In this document: positions 43,787 through 52,644 of the stretch, piece after piece
Layout: each line of letters opens with the position of its first letter
Position numbering within the stretch: the first letter of the stretch is position 1
Source: Lujinxingia vulgaris
GTDB taxonomy: Bacteria > Myxococcota_A > Bradymonadia > Bradymonadales > Bradymonadaceae
Assembly: GCF_007997015.1 (NCBI RefSeq)
Contig: NZ_VOSM01000001.1
Location: 558,001-622,000, forward strand
Length of the DNA: 64,000 nt
Reading direction: 5' to 3'
Notes under the pieces: model-generated
Databases searched by the model: none
What the model saw: the letters and a program-made list of their open reading frames with translations, nothing else
What the model was told of the DNA's origin: nothing
Position numbers and translations under genes: made by a program

Positions 43787-44947
43787 ATGCGATTGGAAAA
43801 AGTGACAGGTGCAGCTCTTCTGGGGCTGGCGGTAGGTGGGGCGATGACGGTGGGGCAGGTGGCGGTTGCCGATGCGTGCATGCCGCCTCTGGGTCAGATC
43901 ACCGACACCTACCCTTCGGAGGGCGCGGTGGTGGCTCCCGATGTTAAGGGGTGGCTCTTTGGGTTTGGGGCGGGGCAGGAGCCCACCATCGAGCTCCGAG
44001 ACGCCGACGGCCAGCGGGTTGAGGCCACGGTGCTCACGACCCACCTGGCCTCCTTCTTCGGGGTGGCCCGCTCGCTGCAACCTGCACAACCTCTGGCGGA
44101 GGGCACCTACACGCTCAGCGCCACGTACGAGCATAGCCCTCAGAACAACGTCTCAAGCCTCTTTACCGTCGATGCCGAGGCGGCCTGGCCTGCGCCTCCG
44201 GCCCCTCCGGTGCTGACCTGGTACCGGGAGACCTTCGACCAGGCCGTGGGCAATAGCTGTGAGTTTGGCGATGAGCATCACCGCATCAAACTTCATCCCG
44301 CCGCAGGTGCTGTGGCTTACCGCGTGGAGCTTGAGACCGAGTTTGATACGGCCCTTGAGATCGGCCCGATGGTCGGGCGCGCCGACATCGAGCACGGCAT
44401 CACCCTGGGCGATGTGGTCTGCGTGCGGGCGTATGCCATCCGCGGCGACGGCACCGAGAGCGAGGCCTCGGAGCGCTGCGTGCCCCAGAAGTGCCGCCAT
44501 TATGGCCGCGATGAAAGCCCCGGCATGCTGGGAACCACCGACTGGAGCCTTGTGAGTGAGGGCAGCTGCCCGGGCGAGCCCGGTGAGGGAGACGACCCGA
44601 GCGGGGGCGATGTGGGTGGCGATGCTGGCTTTGATGTGGGTGAATGGCCCACCGACGATGTGGGGCCTGAGCCCGGCGATGATGTGGGGCCTGAGCCCGG
44701 CGATGATGTGGGCCCTGAGCCCGGCGATGATGTGGGCGATGATCCTCAGGTCGACGCGGGAGATAGTGTTGATGCGGGCTCCGGCGATGTGGGCACAGGC
44801 TCCGGCGGTGACGTCGCCCTGGGCGATGATGGTTCGCAGCAGGCTGTCAGCGGAGGCGGTTGCTCCTCGTCGGGAAGCCCGGCAGGCGGCGCACTGAGCC
44901 TGCTCGTCGGTGCGCTGGGAGTGCTGGTGTGGCGTCGGCGTCGCTGA
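43787..44947 (+). CDS. Secreted protein with C-terminal Cys/transmembrane/Arg anchor (MYXO-CTERM-like), paralogue 1
   Basis: The 386-residue protein has a signal peptide (MRLEKVTGAALLGLAVGGAM, cleaved near AVADA). A conserved ectodomain follows, with GAVVAPDVKGWLFGFGAGQE PTIEL and SFFGVARSLQPAQPLAEGTY. Next come LTWYRETFDQAVGNSCEFGD, Cys pairs (CVRAYAI, CVPQKCRHY) and the GTTDWSLVSEGSCP end. A Gly/Asp repeat (DDVGPEPG x3) leads to the tail GGGCSSSGSPAGG, a hydrophobic span and RRRR. The tripartite Cys-TM-Arg ending resembles MYXO-CTERM sorting signals, cleaved and lipid-modified at the surface. GAGGCGACG precedes the ATG at 43787. The ectodomain fold is not recognised. Confidence 0.82.
   Translation: MRLEKVTGAALLGLAVGGAMTVGQVAVADACMPPLGQITDTYPSEGAVVAPDVKGWLFGFGAGQEPTIELRDADGQRVEATVLTTHLASFFGVARSLQPAQPLAEGTYTLSATYEHSPQNNVSSLFTVDAEAAWPAPPAPPVLTWYRETFDQAVGNSCEFGDEHHRIKLHPAAGAVAYRVELETEFDTALEIGPMVGRADIEHGITLGDVVCVRAYAIRGDGTESEASERCVPQKCRHYGRDESPGMLGTTDWSLVSEGSCPGEPGEGDDPSGGDVGGDAGFDVGEWPTDDVGPEPGDDVGPEPGDDVGPEPGDDVGDDPQVDAGDSVDAGSGDVGTGSGGDVALGDDGSQQAVSGGGCSSSGSPAGGALSLLVGALGVLVWRRRR
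44657..44728 (+). repeat. 24-bp tandem repeat, three copies
   Basis: Three contiguous 24-bp units beginning GATGTGGG and ending CCCGGCGAT encode DVGPEPGD three times. Copies one and two are identical and copy three differs at one base. The unit keeps the frame and forms the flexible linker before the C-terminal anchor. Confidence 0.9.
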
Positions 44948-45009
44948 GCTCTTTAGAGGTCTGATGTAAATCTTCAAAAATATGGCCGCCCTTTAAGGCG
45001 GCCGGGAGT

Positions 45010-46029
45010 ATGACGATGTGGAATGTTGGAAATGGCCTGGCGATCGGTGCGGGGGTGATGCTCGCAAGCGGTCTTTATGCCGTGGAGGCTCACGCCTGCG
45101 ATCCGGCGCTTGAGTATGTGGTCGATGCCCTGCCCGCCGAAGATGCGGTGGTGGCGCCCGATGCGCAGCTTCTGATCTTTTTTAACGGCGCGCAGGACGA
45201 TCCGACCATTGAGCTTGTGGACGAGGCCGGCGAGCCTGTGGCGGTGAGCGTAGAGCGGATGAGTCAGGCCGCGTTTTTCGGCTTTGTGCGCGAGCTTTTG
45301 CCTCAAGCGCCGCTGGCCGAGGGTACCTACAGCATGCGCGTGACGTACGGGAATGAGTACCAGGACGACTTTGAGCGCAGCTTCGAGGTCGACGCTGACC
45401 ATGCGTGGGCGCCGGTTGAGGGCGCGCCCGAGCTGACCTGGTACCGCGAGACCTACGCCGAGGGCACCGGCAACAGCTGTGAGTGGGGCGATGCGTATCA
45501 GATGATTCGTTTTGGAGCGGTGCCCGGGGCCGTGAGCTACTACGTGGAGCTGCAGCGCGGCGACACCGTCCTGGAGCAGCGCTACCTGAGCGATAAGGTC
45601 GATGCGTTTCACGGCTTTGTGATGGAAGGCGTCGAGTGTGTGCGCGTTGCGGCGCTCAGCGGCGACGGTGGCCCGGGTGAGTCTGCCGAGCTCTGCGTGC
45701 CCGATAAGTGCAACCACTTTGAGGGGGAGATGCCCTGGCAGTTTGGCACCACCGACTGGGACGAGGTCGACGGATGCGAGACCGAGGTGCCGGTGGAGGG
45801 CGATCCGGACGACAGCGACGCGGGCAGCGATGACGTCGGCGCGGGCGATGTTGGCTCCGGCTCCGATGCGGGCAGTGACGCCGGCGGCTGGGATGTGGAA
45901 GAACCCACCGGCGGATCGGACGACGAGGGCGGTTGCAGCAGCAGCGGCGGATCGCCGCCACTGGCCTACTGGTTTTTGATCGTGGCGATGCTGATGACGG
46001 GAAGGTGGCGTCGGCGACGCAGGGCCTGA
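45010..46029 (+). CDS. Secreted protein with C-terminal Cys/transmembrane/Arg anchor, paralogue 2
   Basis: This 339-residue protein is a clear paralogue of its neighbour. It has a signal peptide (LAIGAGVMLASGLYAVEAHA), then ACDPALEYVVDALPAEDAVV, PDAQLLIFFNGAQDDPTIEL and FFGFVRELLPQAPLAEGTYS. LTWYRETYAEGTGNSCEWGD, CVRVAALSGDGG, CVPDKCNHFEGE and GTTDWDEVDGCE follow in the same order. An Asp/Gly/Ser linker leads to EGGCSSSGGSPPLAYWF, a hydrophobic span and RRRRRA. The shared Cys positions suggest a disulphide-bonded fold. Both genes probably arose by tandem duplication. A terminator follows. The biological role is unknown; surface or periplasmic exposure is likely. Confidence 0.82.
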   Translation: MTMWNVGNGLAIGAGVMLASGLYAVEAHACDPALEYVVDALPAEDAVVAPDAQLLIFFNGAQDDPTIELVDEAGEPVAVSVERMSQAAFFGFVRELLPQAPLAEGTYSMRVTYGNEYQDDFERSFEVDADHAWAPVEGAPELTWYRETYAEGTGNSCEWGDAYQMIRFGAVPGAVSYYVELQRGDTVLEQRYLSDKVDAFHGFVMEGVECVRVAALSGDGGPGESAELCVPDKCNHFEGEMPWQFGTTDWDEVDGCETEVPVEGDPDDSDAGSDDVGAGDVGSGSDAGSDAGGWDVEEPTGGSDDEGGCSSSGGSPPLAYWFLIVAMLMTGRWRRRRRA

Positions 46030-46077
46030 GCGGCGCTCAGGTCGGCCTGAACCGACATCGATCGAAGTAAAAGCGTG

Positions 46078-46110
46078 ACGCGCGGCCCGGAGGGTCGCGC
46101 GTTTTTATTT
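46078..46110 (+). terminator. Intrinsic terminator after the paralogue pair
   Basis: Arms ACGCGCGGCCC and GGGTCGCGCGT (one G-T pair) enclose GGA and are followed by TTTTATTTTC. It ends the paralogue transcript before the efflux region. Confidence 0.82.
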
Positions 46111-46192
46111 TCATTCGGGTGGCTGTCATGGGTCTAAGTTGTTGATCGTGTTCGGTTTTTGGTGGGTGGTTTGCCTTTTTGGGAAGATGCGG

Positions 46193-46221
46193 TTGACGCG
46201 GCGTGAAATAGTCTCCAGATT
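46193..46221 (+). promoter_or_regulatory. Possible promoter of the regulator/efflux operon
   Basis: TTGACG (46193-46198) and CAGATT (46216-46221) are 17 bases apart. The -35 is good and the -10 weak, which fits a regulated promoter. It lies just upstream of the inverted repeat at 46237. Confidence 0.4.
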
Positions 46222-46236
46222 AGCGCCGTTAGTTCG

Positions 46237-46252
46237 TTCAGTTCATACTGAA
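46237..46252. promoter_or_regulatory. Operator candidate for the GbsR/MarR-type regulator
   Basis: TTCAGTTCATACTGAA is a perfect 6-base inverted repeat with a 4-base centre. It sits about 15 bases after the -10 and 50 bases before the regulator start. MarR-family proteins usually bind such short palindromes next to their own gene. Confidence 0.6.
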
Positions 46253-46303
46253 TGTTTCATATGGACAACGCATGACACGCAGAACACCCACTGAGACGAA
46301 CCT

Positions 46304-46783
46304 ATGAATGACGCAGAGATCGAATTCATTGAGCGCTTCGGCCTGCTCTTTGAAGAAGACGGCGCCCCCCGCATCGCCGGCCGCATCTTCGGCCTGGTGC
46401 TGATCGAAGATCGGGCGCTGACCCTCGACGACATGGCCGAAATCCTCCAGGTCAGCAAAGCCTCGGTGAGCACCAACACTCGCCTCCTCGACGGTATGGG
46501 GCTGCTGGAGCGCACGACGGTGCCGGGCGATCGTCACACCTACTACCGTCTGGCGCCGGACGCCTTCGAGGTGTCACTGGCCCGAGCGCGTCGTCGCATG
46601 GTCACGGTGCTGCAGGTGCTCGACGACACCATCCCCGGGCTCCCCGAAGACAACGTCGTGGCGCAGCGCCGCCTGACGAAGATGCAGGAGTGGCATCGCT
46701 TCCTGGTCGAGGACATGGACGCGATGCTCGTGCGCTGGCGCGATCGTCAGGACGCAAAGGAAGAGGAGGGCGCCGATGCGTAA
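46304..46783 (+). CDS. GbsR/MarR-family transcriptional regulator
   Basis: This 159-residue protein has the GbsR-type winged helix: FIERFGLLFEEDGAPRIAGR, then RIFGLVLIEDRALTLDDMAE, ILQVSKASVSTNTRLLDGMG and LLERTTVPGDRHTYYRLAPD. The C-terminal half is helical and should form the dimer. Members repress osmoprotectant, multidrug or lipid genes depending on the ligand. It is the first gene of the efflux operon and its stop overlaps the start of the outer membrane gene by 8 bases. The palindrome at 46237 is a likely autoregulatory site. The ligand is unknown. Confidence 0.88.
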   Translation: MNDAEIEFIERFGLLFEEDGAPRIAGRIFGLVLIEDRALTLDDMAEILQVSKASVSTNTRLLDGMGLLERTTVPGDRHTYYRLAPDAFEVSLARARRRMVTVLQVLDDTIPGLPEDNVVAQRRLTKMQEWHRFLVEDMDAMLVRWRDRQDAKEEEGADA

Positions 46784-48260
46784 ACAACGCATGTTTCGTG
46801 TCGCCGGCGCCGGCGCCTTCGGGCTCTGCGCGCTGATGCTCCTGAATACGCCCGCAGGGGCGCAGGAGATGCCCGACGACGCTTCCGAGGAGGCGGTTGA
46901 GGGTCAGGATGGCGGCACGGCAGAGGCCGAGGCCCCTGAGCGTCCCCAGCTCGCGCAGCCAGGCCCCGATGATCGCCAGGCCGCGGAGCAGCAGGCCGGC
47001 GCGGCCCGGGTGCTGACGCTCGATGAGGCGGTGGAGCGGGCGACGAGTCGCGGCAACCAGATCGCGCTTGCTCAGGCCGACGTGCAGAGCGCCGAGCTCG
47101 CCCTCAAAGAAGCGCGCTACGGGCGGCTTCCGCAGGTGAGCGCCGAGGGGCAGTACTCCAACTACATCCGCACGCCCTTCATTGTGCTTCCCGAAGACAG
47201 CCCCTTCGGGGGCGGGGTGTTGCGCACGGGCAACAAGCATAACTTCAACTTCTCGGCTCAGGTCTCGGTGCCGCTGTGGTCGACGCAGCTCAACCGCAGC
47301 ATCGATCTGGCCGAGGCCAGCGCGGAGCTCAGCCAGCTGGTGGTGGAGGCCTCGCAGACCACGGTGAGCGTGGAGGTGCAGCGGGCGTATCTCAACGGGC
47401 TCATCACCCTGGAGTCGTTGCAGGTGCTCGAAGAGAGCTACGCGACCCTGCAGAAGAACCTGGAGCTTGTGCGCGCGCTTTACGAGCAGGGGGTGGCGCC
47501 GGAGTACGATTTGATCCGCACGGAAGTGCAGGTGCGCAACGTGGAGCCCGAGATCAGCCGGGCGATGAGCAACCATCAGGGCGCGCTCAACTACATCAAG
47601 CTGCTCACGGCCATCCCGATTGATGAGGACATCCGGCTGGCGGGTTCGCTGCGCGAGCTTTTTTCCGAGGCCGATACCGCCGAGCTGGAGCCGAACTTTG
47701 AACAAAACGCCGACCTGATTCAGCTCAGCGGCCAGCGCAGCCTGGTGGAGCGTCAGGTGGCGCTGGAGAAGGCCGCCTACTGGCCGACGCTGGCCGCTTT
47801 CGGGAGCTTTACCTACCAGGGGCAGGCCAACGACCTGAAGTTCTGGGATTACGAGTGGGGGGAGACGGCGATCGCCGGGCTGACCCTCTCGGTGCCGATC
47901 TTCAGCCCGGGGCTGCGCCAGCGGGTGGAGCAGGCCGAGGTCGATCAGATGCGGCTGGGGCTGCAGGAAGAGTTTTTGCGCCAGTCGCTGCGCTCGGAGT
48001 TCGAGATCGCGAAGGCGCGTCTGGCCGACCTGGAGAAGACCATTGAGGCCCAGGAGCGCAACGTCGCGCAGGCCGAGCGAGGGTACCGCATCGCGCAGGC
48101 CAGCTACGAAGAAGGCGCCTACGGGCTGATGGAGGTCAACGACGCCGAGAGCGCGCTGACCGACGCGCGGCTTAACTACACCGCCGCGCTCAACGACTAC
48201 TTAAACGCGCTGCTCGACCTTGAAGAGCTGGTCGGAGCCGGGAGCGAGAACGATGACTGA
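46776..48260 (+). CDS. TolC-family outer membrane efflux protein
   Basis: The 494-residue protein is the outer membrane channel of the RND pump. The signal peptide ends near NTPAGAQEMP and a charged linker follows. Two OEP repeats come next, starting LTLDEAVERATSRGNQIALA and, in the second half, NADLIQLSGQRSLVERQVAL. Typical elements are RLPQVSAEGQYSNYI, VSVPLWSTQLNRSIDLAEAS, QRAYLNGLITLESLQVLEES and ISVPIFSPG-like LTLSVPIFSPGLRQRVEQAE. GAGGAGGG precedes the ATG at 46776. It overlaps the regulator upstream and the adaptor downstream (ATGACTGA), so the genes are translationally coupled. Confidence 0.93.
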   Translation: MRKQRMFRVAGAGAFGLCALMLLNTPAGAQEMPDDASEEAVEGQDGGTAEAEAPERPQLAQPGPDDRQAAEQQAGAARVLTLDEAVERATSRGNQIALAQADVQSAELALKEARYGRLPQVSAEGQYSNYIRTPFIVLPEDSPFGGGVLRTGNKHNFNFSAQVSVPLWSTQLNRSIDLAEASAELSQLVVEASQTTVSVEVQRAYLNGLITLESLQVLEESYATLQKNLELVRALYEQGVAPEYDLIRTEVQVRNVEPEISRAMSNHQGALNYIKLLTAIPIDEDIRLAGSLRELFSEADTAELEPNFEQNADLIQLSGQRSLVERQVALEKAAYWPTLAAFGSFTYQGQANDLKFWDYEWGETAIAGLTLSVPIFSPGLRQRVEQAEVDQMRLGLQEEFLRQSLRSEFEIAKARLADLEKTIEAQERNVAQAERGYRIAQASYEEGAYGLMEVNDAESALTDARLNYTAALNDYLNALLDLEELVGAGSENDD

Positions 48261-49455
48261 AGCGATGATGATGACCTCTGCGAAGAAGGTGCAACGAAGG
48301 TTTCAACGTGGCGCGGTGATGCTTACGGCGCTGGCGCTGCTGGTGAGCAGCGCGGCGTGCAAGCCCCCGGCCGAGGAGAAGGCCACCGAGGCTGAAGAGA
48401 GCGTGGAGCGGGCTGCGCCGGTGCGTGTGAGCTCGCCAGAGGAGCTGACGCTGCCACGGCGCGCGACCTACTCCGGGACGCTGGAGGCCTGGGAGGTGGC
48501 GCAGATCACCGGTCAGCAGGGCACGCGCATTGAGCGCATGCTCGTGCAGGAGGGCGACCGGGTGCGCCGCGGCCAGGTGCTCGCCAGGATGGATGACGCC
48601 ACGCTGCGCCAGGCGCAGGTGGAGCTGCGCACCGCGCAGACCGAGCTCGACCGGGCCAAACGCCTGGTGGACATCGGCGCGGTGGCGCGCCAGCAGCTCG
48701 AGCAGGCTCAGGCGGCCTACGACTCCATCAGCGCCAACATTGAGCTCCTGGAGAGCAACACCGTACTCACAAGCCCGATCTCTGGCGTGGTGACCAACCG
48801 GTATTTTGTGGCCGGCGAGCAGTTTGTGGTGGGGGCTCAGGCCCCGGCGCTCCTGACGGTGCAGCAGATCGATCCCCTCAAGGTGATCATCGATGTGGCC
48901 GAGCGCTATTTTCCGCAGGTGAAGATGGGGATGAAGGCCACGGTGAACCTGGACACCTACCCGGGCGAAGATTTTGCCGGGGAGGTCACGCGGATAAATC
49001 CGACGATTTCGCCGGATAGTCGCAGCTTCCGGGTGGAGATTCGCCTGGACAATGAAGACGGGCGGCTCAGCCCCGGGATGTCGGCCCGCGCCAGCCTGGA
49101 GCTTGGCGAGGTGGAGGGGCTCTTTGTGGCGCGCAGCGCGCTGCAGACCCAGCCCGGCCGCGAGCGGCCTTTTGTGTGGGTGGTGGAGCCCGGCAACAAG
49201 GCCCACCGCGCGTTCATCGAGGTGGGGGAGCGCTTTGAGGATCGCCAGCTTGTGCGCTCCGGTCTTGAGGCCGACGCGCAGGTGGTGATCGAGGGGATGT
49301 CTCGCCTCAATGAGGGTACGGAGGTCGAGGTGGTGGGGGCGCCCGAGGATCAGTCGGAGGGGGGCGATGAGGTTACCCCGGAGGTCGATGAGCGCGATGT
49401 GCGCGCCGAAGACAAGGCCGATGATGAGGCCCAGAGCGCCGATCAGCCCGGCTGA
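48253..49455 (+). CDS. RND efflux periplasmic adaptor (membrane fusion protein), lipoprotein
   Basis: The 400-residue adaptor has a lipoprotein signal (VMLTALALLVSSAAC). The lipoyl half-motifs are IERMLVQEGDRVRRGQVLAR and NTVLTSPISGVVTNRYFVAG, on either side of a helical hairpin (QVELRTAQTELDRAKRLVDI). A beta-barrel domain follows (KVIIDVAERYFPQVKMGMKA, PTISPDSRSFRVEIRLDNED) and then a membrane-proximal domain. The C-terminus is an acidic tail of about 45 residues. It links the RND pump with the TolC-like channel. The start at 48253 overlaps the end of the channel gene; a longer frame from 48220 would lie inside that gene. Confidence 0.93.
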   Translation: MTEAMMMTSAKKVQRRFQRGAVMLTALALLVSSAACKPPAEEKATEAEESVERAAPVRVSSPEELTLPRRATYSGTLEAWEVAQITGQQGTRIERMLVQEGDRVRRGQVLARMDDATLRQAQVELRTAQTELDRAKRLVDIGAVARQQLEQAQAAYDSISANIELLESNTVLTSPISGVVTNRYFVAGEQFVVGAQAPALLTVQQIDPLKVIIDVAERYFPQVKMGMKATVNLDTYPGEDFAGEVTRINPTISPDSRSFRVEIRLDNEDGRLSPGMSARASLELGEVEGLFVARSALQTQPGRERPFVWVVEPGNKAHRAFIEVGERFEDRQLVRSGLEADAQVVIEGMSRLNEGTEVEVVGAPEDQSEGGDEVTPEVDERDVRAEDKADDEAQSADQPG

Positions 49456-49557
49456 TGCTGGCGGGCGCGCGCTCATTTTCAGCGCGCGCTCGCAACCCCG
49501 GGTGGCTCTCAACGTGTTGCGGCGACGCTGCCTGTTTTGCTGCATTGAGGACGCATT

Positions 49558-52500
49558 ATGAACATCTTTCGCCTGGCCGTCTCTCGGCCTATCGCCACCT
49601 CGATGGTCTTTATCGCCATCATGGTTTTTGGCATTTACTCCTACATTCGCCTCCCGGTGGACCTCTTCCCCGAGGTCGATTCGCCCATCATCTCGGTGAT
49701 CACGAGCTACGAGGGCGCCGGTGCGCTGGAGGTCGAGCGCAACGTCACCGAGCACCTGGAGAGCGCGCTGGGCACCACTCCGGAGCTTCTGGAGATCACC
49801 TCCACCTCGATGGATAACGTCTCGGTGGTCACCCTGGAGTTTAACGGTGGCGCCAACATGGACGAGGCCACCAACAACGTGCGTGACCGCCTGGGGCAGG
49901 CTGAGTTTCTGCTGCCCGATGACGTCAATGACCCCATCCTTCAAAAGTTCGATGCCAGCGCCATTCCGGTGGTCATCTACTCGGTGACCGCCGAGGAGAG
50001 TTATCCGGAGCTCGAGCAGATCATCGACGATTATATCGTCAACCCCATCAACCGCATCAGCGGGGTGGGGGATGTCTCGGTGACCGGCGCGCCCAGCCGG
50101 GAGGTGCAGGTGGTGCTCGATCCGGAGCGGCTGCGCGCCTACAACCTCGACGTCTCGCGCATCGCCCAGGCGTTGCAGGCTGAGAACATCTCGTCGCCGG
50201 CCGGTCGTGTGGACCTGGGGACCGAGAGCTACAACCTGCGGGTGAACACCGAGTTTCGCTCCGTCGAAGATATCGGCGGGGTGATCGTGGCCAACTACCA
50301 GGGCCGCCAGGTCACGCTCGATCAGGTCGCGAGCATCCGCGAGGGCTTTGCCGATGAGGACGCCATCTCGCGCGTCAACGGTCGCCAGGGGCTGACCTTT
50401 GCGGTGCAGAAGCAGACCGAGGCCAACACCGTCGAGGTCAGCGAGCGGGTCATGGCGCAGATGCCGGCGATCGCCGAGTCTTTGCCCGATGATGTGGAGA
50501 TGACGCTGATCATCGACACCTCCGACTTCATCGTGGATGCCATCAACAACTTAAGCTCGGTGCTCTTCTACGCGGTGGTCTTCGTGGTGCTGGTGGTGCT
50601 GATCTTCTTGCGCCAGTGGCGGGCCACGATCGTGATCGCGGCGACGATCCCGGTCTCGCTGATTGTGGGCTTTATCTACCTGACGCTTGTGGGCTCGACG
50701 CTGAACATGATCTCGCTGAGCTCGCTCTCGATCGCGCTGGGGATGGTGGTCGATGATGCCATCGTCGTGCTCGAGAACATCATGCAGCATATCGAGCGGG
50801 GGTCGACACCCAGGGAGGCCGCGATCCACGGCACCGGGGAGGTGGGTGTGGCGGTTGTGGCCACCACACTCACGGTGGTGGCGGTCTTCTTGCCGCTGAC
50901 CTTCCTGGAAGGTCAGACGGGCGTGTGGTTCGGCCAGCTCGGCGCCATCGTTGTGGTCACCGTGGTGACCTCCACGGTGGCCGCGCTCACGCTCACGCCG
51001 ATGATGGGCTCGTTGATGATGAAGCCCGTCGATGAAGAGGGGCGCGGGCCGCTGAAAGCGCTGGCCCGCGGCATCGATAAAGGACTTCGGGGCATTGAGT
51101 CGGTCTACCGCGGGAGCCTGCGCGTGGCGGTGCGTTTTCGCAAAACCACCATGCTGGCAGCGCTTGTGGTCTTTGGCCTGAGCGTGGCGCTGGTGCCGCG
51201 AGTGGGCACTGAGTTTATGCCCATCAGCGATGACGGCTTTGTGACGGTGAGCGGTGAGCTGGAGACCAGCCGAAGCCTCGATTATACCTCCGAGGTGGTT
51301 GGCAGGCTGGAGGCTCAGATCACCGACGCGGTGCCCGAGCTCAAACGCCTCAACAGCACCAGCGGCACCAGCGGCTCGATGTTTGGCGGGGTGGGCGGGG
51401 GCAAAAACGAGTTTCAGCTGCGCATGGAGCTCATTGACCAGGACGATCGCGAGCGCTCGGTCTTTGAGGTCGCCGACCAGATCCGCGGGATTCTGGCCGG
51501 CACTCCCGAGATCGTGACCTCCACGGTGACCTCCGGTAACAGCGGCGGTGCGGGGAGCGCGCAGCCGGTCTCCGTGGAGATTCGCGGCTTTGATCTGGAG
51601 CAGACCACCGCGCTGGCCCGCGACCTTGCCGAGCATATGGAGGGCATCGAGGGCACCCGCGACGTCAACTTAAGCCGCGGTGAGAGCCGCCCGGAGTTTG
51701 AGATCATCTTTGATCGCGAGCGCCTGAGCGACTTCGGGCTGACCTCCGCCCAGGTCGCCCAGGTGGTGCGCGGCAACATCGCCGGGCAGACCGCCACGAT
51801 CTTCCGCCGCGGCGGCGACGAGTACGACGTGGTGCTGCGCTACGCCGAGGGGGAGCGCGGCTCGCTCGAGCAGGTACGGGAGATGACGATCAATACGCCC
51901 ACCGGCGCGCGCGTGCGCGTTGAAGATCTGGGTGAGATCAAAGAGTTCATGGTGCCGCCCAACATCGAGCGCATCGACCGCGAGCGCATGCTCACGGTCT
52001 CCGCCGGCATTGAGGGCCGCCCCCTGAACCTGGTGATGGAGGACGTGCGCGAGTGGGTCGATGCGCAGAACCTGCCTCCGCAGATCGCCATCACCTACGG
52101 CGGCGACTTCCAGGAGCAGCAGGAGTCTTTCCAGGACCTCTTCCTGATCCTCGCCCTGAGTCTGATCCTCGTCTACCTGGTGATGGCCGGGCAGTTTGAG
52201 TCGCTCAAAGAGCCCTTTGTCATCATGTTCTCGATTCCCTTTGCGTTTACCGGCGTGATTCTCGCGCTGTTGATCACCGACACGCCCCTGAGCGTCATCG
52301 GGCTTATCGGGGCGATCATTCTGGTGGGGATTGTCGTGAAAAACGCGATTGTGCTCATCGACTACATCAAGTTGTTGCAGGGGCGCGGCCAGCCCATCTT
52401 TGAGGCGATCGTCGACGGCAGCGTCTCGCGTCTGCGTCCGGTGTTGATGACGACGCTGACGACGATTCTCGCGATGATTCCCCTGGCACTGGAGATTGGC

Positions 52501-52644
52501 GAGGGGGCGGAGCTGTGGAAGCCGATGGCCATCTCGGTGATCGGCGGGCTGAGCTTCTCGACGGTGGTCACCCTGATCATCGTGCCGGTGCTCTACGGGA
52601 TGTTTGAGCGTAACGCCGAGACCAAAACCGGAGGTATGACGTGA
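49558..52644 (+). CDS. RND-family efflux transporter permease
   Basis: This 1028-residue inner-membrane pump has the AcrB/HAE1 plan: N-terminal TM1 (MNIFRLAVSRPIATSMVFIA), a large periplasmic domain, TM2-TM6, a second periplasmic domain and TM7-TM12. The proton-relay motif GMVVDDAIVVLENI in TM4 has the paired Asp residues. Other signature pieces are RLPVDLFPEVDSPIISVITS, SYEGAGALEVERNVTEHLES and GRQGLTFAVQKQTEANTVEV. Substrates cannot be told from sequence; AcrB-like drug or lipid export is equally possible. It starts 102 bases after the adaptor and ends overlapping the PII-like gene by four bases. Confidence 0.94.
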   Translation: MNIFRLAVSRPIATSMVFIAIMVFGIYSYIRLPVDLFPEVDSPIISVITSYEGAGALEVERNVTEHLESALGTTPELLEITSTSMDNVSVVTLEFNGGANMDEATNNVRDRLGQAEFLLPDDVNDPILQKFDASAIPVVIYSVTAEESYPELEQIIDDYIVNPINRISGVGDVSVTGAPSREVQVVLDPERLRAYNLDVSRIAQALQAENISSPAGRVDLGTESYNLRVNTEFRSVEDIGGVIVANYQGRQVTLDQVASIREGFADEDAISRVNGRQGLTFAVQKQTEANTVEVSERVMAQMPAIAESLPDDVEMTLIIDTSDFIVDAINNLSSVLFYAVVFVVLVVLIFLRQWRATIVIAATIPVSLIVGFIYLTLVGSTLNMISLSSLSIALGMVVDDAIVVLENIMQHIERGSTPREAAIHGTGEVGVAVVATTLTVVAVFLPLTFLEGQTGVWFGQLGAIVVVTVVTSTVAALTLTPMMGSLMMKPVDEEGRGPLKALARGIDKGLRGIESVYRGSLRVAVRFRKTTMLAALVVFGLSVALVPRVGTEFMPISDDGFVTVSGELETSRSLDYTSEVVGRLEAQITDAVPELKRLNSTSGTSGSMFGGVGGGKNEFQLRMELIDQDDRERSVFEVADQIRGILAGTPEIVTSTVTSGNSGGAGSAQPVSVEIRGFDLEQTTALARDLAEHMEGIEGTRDVNLSRGESRPEFEIIFDRERLSDFGLTSAQVAQVVRGNIAGQTATIFRRGGDEYDVVLRYAEGERGSLEQVREMTINTPTGARVRVEDLGEIKEFMVPPNIERIDRERMLTVSAGIEGRPLNLVMEDVREWVDAQNLPPQIAITYGGDFQEQQESFQDLFLILALSLILVYLVMAGQFESLKEPFVIMFSIPFAFTGVILALLITDTPLSVIGLIGAIILVGIVVKNAIVLIDYIKLLQGRGQPIFEAIVDGSVSRLRPVLMTTLTTILAMIPLALEIGEGAELWKPMAISVIGGLSFSTVVTLIIVPVLYGMFERNAETKTGGMT

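Noticed and set aside
48190-49944. A 584-codon minus-strand frame over the efflux genes
   Set aside because: It overlaps three clear operon genes. The composition (His, Arg, Leu runs) is that of a shadow frame.
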